This document shows, piece after piece, positions 29,329 through 34,631 of a stretch of 34,631 nt of DNA. A model generated the notes under the pieces. That model did no database searches. It saw only the letters and a list, made by a program, of their open reading frames with translations, and had not been told where the DNA came from. The position numbers were made by a program, and so were the translations under genes. Source of the stretch: Pseudomonadota bacterium (lineage in GTDB: Bacteria; Pseudomonadota; Gammaproteobacteria; Pseudomonadales; Moraxellaceae); NCBI GenBank assembly GCA_021848605.1, contig JAJZUM010000007.1, positions 1 through 34,631 on the forward strand, written 5' to 3'. Position 1 is the stretch's first letter. Each line of letters starts with the position of its first letter.

Positions 29329-29828
29329 AGGATTTAGCATTTCGGGTGGGTCAAGGTATTGATGTACATCGATACGGCCCGGGTGATCATGTCGTATTAT
29401 GCGGTGTAAACATTCCTTATGAACAGGGCATCGTGGCTCATTCGGACGGAGATGTTGCCCTTCATGCCTTAGCCGATGCCTTGCTTGGGGCATTGGCGCT
29501 CGGCGACATTGGTCAGCATTTCCCAGATCACGATGAACGCTGGCGCGGAGCTGATAGTCGTATGCTTTTGCGTCATGTCATGTCGATGGTGTCCGAACGG
29601 GGTTGGCAGGTTGGTAATGCTGACCTGACCATTCTCGCAGAACGCCCTAAAATTGCACCCTGGATTGATTCCATGAAACAAAACCTTGCCGAGGATCTGC
29701 GGGTTGCAACTGATGTGACCAGCGTCAAAGCAACGACCACCGAACGTCTCGGATTTGTAGGACGTGGTGAGGGAATCGCGGTGTGGGCCTCGGTGCTGCT
29801 CTATCGACAAGAGACAAAACCGAACTAA
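29325..29828 (+). CDS. ispF: 2-C-methyl-D-erythritol 2,4-cyclodiphosphate synthase
   Basis: IspF cyclises the product of IspE in the MEP pathway. The 167-residue protein begins [17 protein letters not shown]; zinc ligands are expected at Asp13, His15 and His47 ([19 protein letters not shown]), with [10 protein letters not shown] near 61, [13 protein letters not shown] near 100 and the C-terminal [21 protein letters not shown]. The longer in-frame start lies inside ispD. It is the last gene before ssrA. Confidence 0.96.
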   Translation: MKDLAFRVGQGIDVHRYGPGDHVVLCGVNIPYEQGIVAHSDGDVALHALADALLGALALGDIGQHFPDHDERWRGADSRMLLRHVMSMVSERGWQVGNADLTILAERPKIAPWIDSMKQNLAEDLRVATDVTSVKATTTERLGFVGRGEGIAVWASVLLYRQETKPN

Positions 29829-29842
29829 ATCTAAAAGATCCC

Positions 29843-29871
29843 TTGTATGTGCAGGATTAAGCCCTTACTAT
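29843..29871 (+). promoter_or_regulatory. Putative ssrA promoter
   Basis: TTGTAT and TACTAT (each 4 of 6 to consensus) lie 17 bp apart, ending 9 bases before the mature 5' end of tmRNA. The real transcript may start slightly earlier and be trimmed by RNase P. Confidence 0.5.
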
Positions 29872-29880
29872 ATCCGATAA

Positions 29881-30233
29881 GGGGGTGACCTGGCTTTGAC
29901 GGCGGTAATGAAGCTGGAGGTGCATGCCGAGACGGTGACGGTCTCGTACCTAAAAGTCACAAAATAGTAGTCGCAAACGACGAAACCTACGCACTGGCTG
30001 CCTAATCCCGGCCTACGACTGAACTTGCCTGCCTATGGGCGGGGGATGTCGGCGCAAAAAACATAGGATCGCCTGATGTTCTGCCTCGAGACTGATGGCT
30101 AAAACCCCAGAGGATCGCATACGGCTCCCTGCCCGTTGGGCCGCCGGATGTTAAATCAATAAATTGGGCTAAGCATGTAGATCCAAAAGTGGAGTGCTGA
30201 CGGACGCGGGTTCAATTCCCGCCACCTCCACCA
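29881..30233 (+). ncRNA. ssrA: tmRNA (transfer-messenger RNA)
   Basis: tmRNA rescues stalled ribosomes and tags their products for proteolysis. The 353-nt gene starts GGGGGTGACCTGGCTTTGAC and ends with a T arm (GCGGG TTCAATT CCCGC) and CACCTCCACCA; the 5' GGGGGTG pairs with 3' CACCTCC as the acceptor stem. The open reading frame at 29973-30005 encodes ANDETYALAA followed by TAA, with GCA as resume codon. The 3' end is intact and serves as integration site of the element that begins right after it. Confidence 0.97.
30206..30233 (+). other. Probable attachment site (att) at the ssrA 3' end
   Basis: The T-arm and acceptor 3' half of ssrA are followed at once by accessory DNA and, 210 bp on, by a tyrosine integrase pointing away. 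This is the usual layout for elements that insert in the tmRNA 3' end and restore it. The matching copy (other att site) is expected beyond the right edge of the window. Confidence 0.7.
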
Positions 30234-30264
30234 ATCAATGATTCAAGTAAGTCCAATGAAGTCC

Positions 30265-30300
30265 AAAAAACCCAAGAAAATCAACGTTCTTGGGTTTTTT
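30265..30300 (+). terminator. Strong bidirectional terminator downstream of ssrA
   Basis: A perfect 14-bp inverted repeat (30265-30278 with 30287-30300, core AACCCAAGAA/TTCTTGGGTT, 8-base loop) ends in six T residues on the plus strand and six A residues at its start, so it can end transcription from both sides. It lies inside the element, so it probably replaces the native ssrA terminator. Confidence 0.85.
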
Positions 30301-30355
30301 GTTATCCTGGTAAGTCCTATCAGTTCCTTAGAGCTCCATTGACGACCCGTACAGC

Positions 30356-30428
30356 GTGACGGTACTTTAGACGGTATATTTAGGATTCGTACCGTTAGAT
30401 ACCGTCACCCACTGTTTTGTCCGTCACC
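30356..30428. repeat. Array of short repeats upstream of the integrase
   Basis: ACGGTA occurs at 30359-30364 and 30371-30376, and its complement TACCGT at 30390-30395 and 30400-30405, forming a symmetrical set around a 13-bp centre. The outer pair extends to GTGACGGTA/TACCGTCAC (30356-30364, 30400-30408). A further CCGTCACC occurs at 30402-30409 and 30421-30428. This looks like arm-type integrase sites or an operator over the int promoter. Confidence 0.65.
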
Positions 30429-30443
30429 TCAAGGGGGATTCTG

Positions 30444-31661
30444 ATGCCACTGACTGATATTCAATGCAAATCAGCCTCAACGAAAGAACAAGGTAAGCCC
30501 CAGAAGTTTCAAGATGAGAAGGGGATGTACCTGCTGGTGACCACCAGTGGCAAGTACTGGCGCTTTGATTATCGATTCGTCGACAAGCGAAAGACCCTTG
30601 CGCTTGGTATCTATCCTGAGGTTAAGCTGAAGGAAGCACGACAAAAACGGGATGAAGCACGGCAGTTACTGGAGCGAGGTATTGATCCAGGCCAACATCG
30701 CAAGATTCAGAAGTTGGCTCGTGGGGTGATCCATGAGTCCTCATTTGAGGCATTGGGCCGTGAATGGTTTAGTCGACAACAGTCCATCTGGTCAGATAGC
30801 CATGCTGATCGTATTTTGCGTCGACTTGAACGGGATGTTTTCCCGTGGCTGGGAGCGCGGCCCATCATGGAGATTGAGCCACCTGAACTGCTGCTGGTTT
30901 TGCGCCGGATTGAAGGTCGGGGAGCGATAGAGACCGCGCATCGGGCCAAGCAGGATTGTGGGCAGATATTCCGGTATGCGATTGCTATCGGAAAGGCAAC
31001 ACGTAATCCCGCAGCGGACTTGACGGGTGCACTCACTCCTGTCGCGAAGTCTTCATTTGCGACGATTACGGAGCCTAAGAAAATTGGTGAACTGCTTCGA
31101 GCCATGGATGGGTATGAGGGAACCATGATTAGCCGTTGTGCGCTGAAGTTGACCCCCTTGGTTTTTGTACGGCCCGGGGAATTGAGGAAAGCGGAATGGT
31201 CCGAGTTTGATCTGGAGGGAGCGCGCTGGGTGATTCCTGCTGAACGGATGAAAATGCGTGAAAGGCATGTGGTGCCTCTGTCGCGTCAGGCGCTGGCTGT
31301 TTTACGGGAGATTCAGTCCTTGACCGGACACCTTCGTTATGTTTTTCCTGGAACCAATCAATCTAAAAGGCCTATGTCTGAAAATACCGTCAATGCGGCC
31401 TTAAAGCGTTTGGGATACATGGGTGATGAGATGACTGTCCATGGATTTCGGCACATGGCGTCCACCTTGTTGAATGAGTTTGGTTTTAGTGCAGATGCCA
31501 TTGAGCGGCAACTGGCTCATGGGGATCGAAACAAAATCAGAGCAACGTATAATTACGCGGAATACATGCCTGAACGCATCAGGATGATGCAAGCCTGGGC
31601 AGACTATCTGGATAGTTTGCGTCAAGGAGCTGAAGTTATACCCATTCACAAATATGGATGA
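30444..31661 (+). CDS. P4-type tyrosine site-specific integrase
   Basis: The 405-residue recombinase integrates and excises the element at the ssrA 3' end. It has the DUF4102-type N-terminal arm-binding domain (KFQDEKGMYLLVTTSGKYWRF...TLALGIYPEVKLKEAR, residues 21-67), a SAM-like core-binding domain (about 100-190) and the catalytic domain with Arg243 (RPGELRKAEW), Lys270, HGFRH (His333, Arg336), His359 (LAHGDRN) and nucleophile Tyr369 (TYNYAEY). All catalytic residues are present, so it should be active. AAGGGGG lies 7 bases before ATG 30444; a start at 30417 would cut into the repeat array. Confidence 0.95.
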   Translation: MPLTDIQCKSASTKEQGKPQKFQDEKGMYLLVTTSGKYWRFDYRFVDKRKTLALGIYPEVKLKEARQKRDEARQLLERGIDPGQHRKIQKLARGVIHESSFEALGREWFSRQQSIWSDSHADRILRRLERDVFPWLGARPIMEIEPPELLLVLRRIEGRGAIETAHRAKQDCGQIFRYAIAIGKATRNPAADLTGALTPVAKSSFATITEPKKIGELLRAMDGYEGTMISRCALKLTPLVFVRPGELRKAEWSEFDLEGARWVIPAERMKMRERHVVPLSRQALAVLREIQSLTGHLRYVFPGTNQSKRPMSENTVNAALKRLGYMGDEMTVHGFRHMASTLLNEFGFSADAIERQLAHGDRNKIRATYNYAEYMPERIRMMQAWADYLDSLRQGAEVIPIHKYG

Positions 31662-31673
31662 AGTACCATCACA

Positions 31674-31874
31674 TCATTGTTCAGGGTATAACGAGGCGAT
31701 GTACCCTAAGACTTCATTACGATGCCAGACGCTGGTTCGGCCAATTTTGCGAGGAGCCGGAAATTCGCCATGCTCGATCCGGGTATAAAGGTTTGAACGC
31801 GAGATAGGCACCATAGCGAGAACATCCGGTAGCCGCAGCAAAATCTTTTCGTGTTTCTTGTCTTGATCGTTCAT
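31674..31874 (-). CDS. AlpA-family HTH transcriptional regulator
   Basis: The 66-residue protein matches AlpA-like excisionase/activators: LLRLPDVLAMVPISRSNLYTRIEHGEFPAPRKIGRTSVWHRNEVLGYI. AlpA of P4-like elements activates integrase or excision. GGAGA lies 7 bases before ATG 31874; the longer start at 31904 leaves no ribosome site. It converges on the integrase with 12 bp between the stops, so its transcript would run antisense into int unless ended. An AT-rich stretch upstream (31890-31940, with TAAAAT on the minus strand) probably holds its promoter. Confidence 0.88.
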   Translation of the reverse strand: MNDQDKKHEKILLRLPDVLAMVPISRSNLYTRIEHGEFPAPRKIGRTSVWHRNEVLGYIASLYPEQ

Positions 31875-32034
31875 GTTTATTCTCCGTACGAAAAAAGGGG
31901 ACAAAATATTTTAGATGATTATTTTTAAATTGAAGGAGGATTTGTTTGAAATCAATGAGATGATGTGATCAGAACGCATACACTGGGCAAAAAGATGTTC
32001 TCTGTTCTGGTTTTTTGATGCATCCATCGCCGCG

Positions 32035-32053
32035 CCCACCGCTGTGCGGTGGG
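32035..32053. repeat. 8-bp stem with 3-base loop
   Basis: CCCACCGC TGT GCGGTGGG is a perfect hairpin without a following T-run on either strand, so it is not a typical terminator. Its form would suit a single-strand initiation or protein-recognition hairpin, which matters because the relaxase downstream carries a primase domain. Confidence 0.55.
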
Positions 32054-32100
32054 GTGAAAGGAACTGCAAAAGCTTGCTGTGTTCGAGATTCTGCCAGTAT

Positions 32101-32400
32101 GGGGCGGGTTAGGTGTGTGTGCTCTTGCTGTGTGGTGTGTTCACGTGGTTGTGGTGTTTGTTGGTTTGGGGGTGTGTTCAGAGTGGGTTGCGTGATGTGA
32201 TGTGTGGGCGGCTGACTAGGGTTGAGTGCATCCGTTTCTTAGGGGGGGTGCTGGCCCTGCACTGTAGAGTGTGTTCTGAGGTTTTTTTGCTTAATCCTTG
32301 GCTGACTCAGGAATTGCTGTTTTGTGGTGTCGTATCACGGATCTTGCTGATTCTTAGAGGGTGCAGGATTTGGCTGTTGCTGGATTGCCTGTGGTGACTT
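32101..32400 (+). other. Strand-biased G+T-rich tract
   Basis: By hand count, about 228 of these 300 bases are G or T on the plus strand (about 101 of the first 120), against the near-even mix of the flanking genes. It contains runs such as GTGTGTGTG and TGTGGTGTG but no tandem repeat of fixed unit. No gene of fitting codon pattern is present. Confidence 0.6.
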
Positions 32401-32506
32401 TCTTGCGTACGTTATTTTGTGGGCCTAACATGGGGTCGTGCGAAGTTTAGCAGCTTGGCTGGTTAGAAGCAAGCCATGTTTTCGCTTTGCTCAAACGGCT
32501 TGGCAA

Positions 32507-32548
32507 GGGCTACGCCCCTGCACCCCGACGGTGCCGTAACTGGCACCG
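32507..32548 (+). other. Candidate origin of transfer (oriT)
   Basis: CGGTGCC (32529-32535) and GGCACCG (32542-32548) form a 7-bp stem with loop GTAACT, preceded by GGGCTACGCCCC (32507-32518), a second short inverted repeat. The position directly upstream of mobC-mobA is the usual place of oriT in MOBP systems. The nick site cannot be placed with confidence. Confidence 0.5.
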
Positions 32549-32579
32549 CCTACCGCATTCACGCACAGGAGGTTTGTTC

Positions 32580-32963
32580 ATGACGGCAGAAGCAGCAGTG
32601 CGCAAGGGCCGCGGTGGTCGCCCCAAGGGCGATCCCTCTGCCGTGCGCACCTCAACCATTGGCGTCCGGGTGTCGGTGGAGGAATATGCCATGCTCCGGG
32701 CCAAGGCCGAGCAGATGGGGCTGACTCCGGCGCAGTGGTTGCGGGAAGCAGCATTGTCCCGGCGGTTGCCATCGCCGCCGGTTCCAGCCATCAACCGTGA
32801 GCAGTATGCCGAGCTGGCGAGGTTGTCTGCCAACCTCAATCAGCTGGCACATGCGGCTAATGCCGGGCAGCCTGTCATGGTTGCTGATGCGCTGTTGCAG
32901 CGACTGGCCGGTGAAGTGGGGCGGCTTCGTCTGGCGCTGATTGGCGTGGTGGACAGGTCATGA
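32580..32963 (+). CDS. mobC: Mobilization accessory protein MobC (relaxosome)
   Basis: MobC-type proteins bind oriT and help the relaxase open the DNA. The 127-residue protein has a basic N-terminus (RKGRGGRPKGD), a ribbon-helix-helix segment TIGVRVSVEEYAMLRAKAEQMGLTPAQWLREAALSRRLP (residues 26-65) and a C-terminal helical part with the motif LARLSANLNQLAHAAN near 82 seen in MobC families. AGGAGG is 7 bases before the ATG. A 31-codon longer frame would translate the oriT hairpin and was rejected. The stop overlaps the relaxase start as ATGA. Confidence 0.85.
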   Translation: MTAEAAVRKGRGGRPKGDPSAVRTSTIGVRVSVEEYAMLRAKAEQMGLTPAQWLREAALSRRLPSPPVPAINREQYAELARLSANLNQLAHAANAGQPVMVADALLQRLAGEVGRLRLALIGVVDRS

Positions 32964-34631
32964 TTGCCAAGATGATCAAGGGACGTGGCTTTCGTGGGGC
33001 GCTGGAGTATGACCTCAAGAAAGAGAAGGGGCGTGTCCTTGATGGCAATATGGCTGGGCGAAACCCGCGTGAACTTGCTGCCGAGTTTGGCGAGATCCGC
33101 AAATTGCGTCCGAATTTAGGCAAGGCGGTGCTTCATGTTTCGTTGTCGGCGGCCATTGGCGAGAAGCTTACAGACGATCAATGGTGTGCGATTGGTAAGC
33201 GGTATTTGCGCGGGATGGGTTTTAAGGATAACCAGTTTCTGATTACCCGGCATACGGATACCGAGCATGAGCATATCCATATTCTGGCGAACCGGATTAC
33301 CACGGCTGGGGAGGTGGTGAGTGACGGACAGGATTACCAGCGGCAGGAAACCATCATGCGTGAGATTGAGCTGGAGTATGGCCTGCAACGGGTGGTTCCG
33401 AGCCGTGAAAGTGAGCGTAGAGCACCGACTAAGGGTGAGATTGAGCAAGGGATCCGGACCGGTCGCCCCTCTACACGTCAGTGTCTACAGCAGCTGTGTG
33501 ATGCGGCGGCACAGGACTGTCACTCATTTACAGACTATCTGGAACGGCTGGAGGCTGTTGGGGTTGAGGTTATACCGACCGTACAGAAGGGGGGAGCCAG
33601 GCTTTCTGGCATACAGTACCGTCTGGACGGGGTGATCATGAAGGGTAGTGATCTGGGCAAGATTTATGCGGCAGCGGGGATTCAGAAACGAGGAATTATT
33701 TATGAGCAAGACCGAGATTTTGCGGCAGTCAGCCGCAGCCTTGAACGCGAAGCGACTCGAGGAGCTGGCCGGCCAGATCGAGGCGATGAGGCAAGCCAAA
33801 AACCGGAGCGTGGAGGAATTGGCCACGATGCTGGAACCCCTGGCGCAGTCAATGGCAGCCCTGGCCGACGAAACGCGGAAGACGTTGATCGAGATCGACC
33901 GCATGAGCCGGGAGCAGGGCAAGACGTTCAAACAGCAGCTAGTGGACTCGGTGAAGAGCTACAAAGACGCGGCAGCAGCAGCGAGCAAGGCCGCCGAGAG
34001 TCTGAGCCGAGCAGGGAACCGGATGGACTGGATTCACTACAGTTTGGCCCTAGCGATTGGACTGGCGACAGCGGTGCTTGTGAGCGTATTCTTTCTTTGG
34101 CTGGCACCGACGCCGAGTGTTCAGAACACGCTGGATCCACAGGCAGTCGCCAATTTTCTAAAACCCGCCGTGATCGAAGCCTTGAGGCCATCCGGCGGCA
34201 GGTAGAAGCGCTGGGTTCATCGCATTTTGATATCGAAATTCGGGAAGTCAGGAGTGGTCAAGTCATAAGACGGTTATGGACTCGTCCTCAGTTGGAGCAG
34301 TCGACCAAGTGGCTCAAACGGATGAATGCCAGGGGCAATGATATTTTTATCCGCCCGGCGGGTGATCATGGTCTGGTACTGGTCAAAGATCTCAAGGCAG
34401 AGAATCTGCAGCGCATGAAGGCCGATGGTTTTGCTCCTGCCGCAATCCTTGAAGTTGGCCTAGGCACTTATCAGGCGTGGGTGAAACTATCCGATCAAGC
34501 TCTGTTCGCAGGCGTTCGGCAGCTTGCCGAGCAAGATTTGGCAAAGAAATACGGTGCACAGAAAAAAGGAGACAGTTGCGGTTATGGGCGGTTGGCGGGT
34601 TTTACGAATCAGAATGTGGAATATATAGATC
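32960..34631 (+). CDS. mobA: MOBP relaxase fused to RepB-type primase, 3' end beyond window
   Basis: The frame is open from the ATG to the last base, 557 codons without a stop. Residues 1-about 245 are a MOBP relaxase: FRGALEYDLKKEKG with the likely nucleophile Tyr17, LGKAVLHVSLS near 53 and the metal-binding His motif in RHTDTEHEHIHILANR (about 97-112). Residues about 248-415 form a charged, Gly/Arg/Glu-rich linker of low conservation that overlaps the MobB gene. From about 415 the frame resembles RepB/TraC-type primase domains: IEIREVRSGQVIRRLWTR, WLKRMNARGNDIFIRPAGDHGLVLVKDL, YQAWVKL and YGRLAGFTN. The product would nick oriT, lead the strand into the recipient and prime its complement. 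Start ATGA overlaps mobC. This is the layout of IncQ-type MobA/RepB. Confidence 0.88.
   Translation, partial: MIAKMIKGRGFRGALEYDLKKEKGRVLDGNMAGRNPRELAAEFGEIRKLRPNLGKAVLHVSLSAAIGEKLTDDQWCAIGKRYLRGMGFKDNQFLITRHTDTEHEHIHILANRITTAGEVVSDGQDYQRQETIMREIELEYGLQRVVPSRESERRAPTKGEIEQGIRTGRPSTRQCLQQLCDAAAQDCHSFTDYLERLEAVGVEVIPTVQKGGARLSGIQYRLDGVIMKGSDLGKIYAAAGIQKRGIIYEQDRDFAAVSRSLEREATRGAGRPDRGDEASQKPERGGIGHDAGTPGAVNGSPGRRNAEDVDRDRPHEPGAGQDVQTAASGLGEELQRRGSSSEQGRRESEPSREPDGLDSLQFGPSDWTGDSGACERILSLAGTDAECSEHAGSTGSRQFSKTRRDRSLEAIRRQVEALGSSHFDIEIREVRSGQVIRRLWTRPQLEQSTKWLKRMNARGNDIFIRPAGDHGLVLVKDLKAENLQRMKADGFAPAAILEVGLGTYQAWVKLSDQALFAGVRQLAEQDLAKKYGAQKKGDSCGYGRLAGFTNQNVEYID
33702..34205 (+). CDS. mobB: MobB-like membrane protein nested inside mobA
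   Basis: This 167-residue protein is read one base later than the relaxase frame and lies wholly inside it. It has a helical, Ala/Glu/Lys-rich N-terminal half with coiled-coil character (residues 4-108, e.g. KRLEELAGQIEAMRQAKN), one strong membrane helix (about 112-134, HYSLALAIGLATAVLVSVFFLWL) and a short periplasmic tail. GAGGA lies 8 bases before the ATG. In IncQ plasmids MobB is likewise nested in mobA, sits in the membrane and stabilises the relaxase at the coupling protein. Similarity is by position and topology, so the symbol is provisional. Confidence 0.8.
   Translation: MSKTEILRQSAAALNAKRLEELAGQIEAMRQAKNRSVEELATMLEPLAQSMAALADETRKTLIEIDRMSREQGKTFKQQLVDSVKSYKDAAAAASKAAESLSRAGNRMDWIHYSLALAIGLATAVLVSVFFLWLAPTPSVQNTLDPQAVANFLKPAVIEALRPSGGR

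Larger units (their letters stand above)
31875..32579. other. Non-coding region between alpA and mobC
   Basis: These 705 bp hold no gene I can support on either strand. From left to right: an AT-rich part that should contain the alpA promoter (31880-31960), a tight 8-bp hairpin (32035-32053), a strongly G+T-rich tract (about 32100-32400) and an oriT-like hairpin region (32507-32548) just before the mobC ribosome site AGGAGG. Confidence 0.6.

Noticed and set aside
30356-30428. CRISPR array
   Set aside because: Repeat units are only 6-9 bp, partly inverted and without spacers of regular length; no cas gene is present anywhere in the window.
32015-32397. Two short plus-strand frames in the G+T-rich tract
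   Set aside because: They are rich in Cys, Val, Gly and Trp purely because of the base bias, lack ribosome sites and resemble no protein family.
32487-32579. 31-residue N-terminal extension of MobC
   Set aside because: It would translate the oriT-like hairpins; the ATG at 32580 has AGGAGG at good spacing and fits the protein family.

Overview
The window is about 35 kb of proteobacterial chromosome. The core gene order is TPR lipoprotein-lolB-ispE-tRNA-Gln-prs-rplY-pth-ychF, hemA-prfA-prmC and pyrG-kdsA-eno-ftsB-ispD-ispF. That order, with the C5 heme route and hemJ instead of hemY/hemG, suggests a beta- or gammaproteobacterium (Acidithiobacillia included). The sequence alone does not fix the genus. 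Most junctions are 4-base or slightly larger overlaps, so transcription units are compact, and no frameshifts were seen in the core genes.

Layout. 1-4620 (minus): hemJ-thiD-thiE-hemL-DUF3108, for heme and thiamine synthesis plus an envelope protein. 4709-8789 (plus): a soluble multi-PAS hybrid histidine kinase, a receiver-only response regulator and the tRNA thiolase ttcA. 8790-11279: a small accessory island with its own promoter. It carries a three-gene minus-strand operon (excisionase-type HTH protein, AAA ATPase, DUF4276 Toprim-like protein) that looks like a defence module. 11280-17968 (minus): ychF, pth, rplY, prs, tRNA-Gln, ispE, lolB and a TPR lipoprotein. 18319-24262 (plus): hemA-prfA-prmC-moeB-like-ABC1 kinase-GST, ended by an intrinsic terminator. 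24287-29828 (plus): a clear sigma70-type promoter, then pyrG-kdsA-eno-ftsB-ispD-ispF. 29881-30233: tmRNA (ssrA), encoding the tag ANDETYALAA.

From the 3' end of ssrA to the end of the window lies the left part of an integrative mobilizable element. It holds a P4-type tyrosine integrase preceded by an array of short repeats, a convergent AlpA regulator, and about 700 bp of non-coding DNA with a very strong G+T bias and an oriT-like hairpin. These are followed by mobC and a relaxase gene still open at the window edge. The relaxase reads through a variable linker into a RepB-type primase domain. A second membrane-anchored protein (MobB-like) is encoded inside it in another frame, the arrangement known from IncQ-type plasmids.

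Functional links. HemA and HemL make 5-aminolevulinate and HemJ acts near the end of heme synthesis. IspE, IspD and IspF are three consecutive enzymes of the MEP isoprenoid pathway. PrfA and PrmC are a release factor and its methyltransferase. KdsA and LolB serve the outer membrane. Several starts were moved from the longest possible one to a start with a better ribosome-binding site or family alignment; these choices are stated in each entry.
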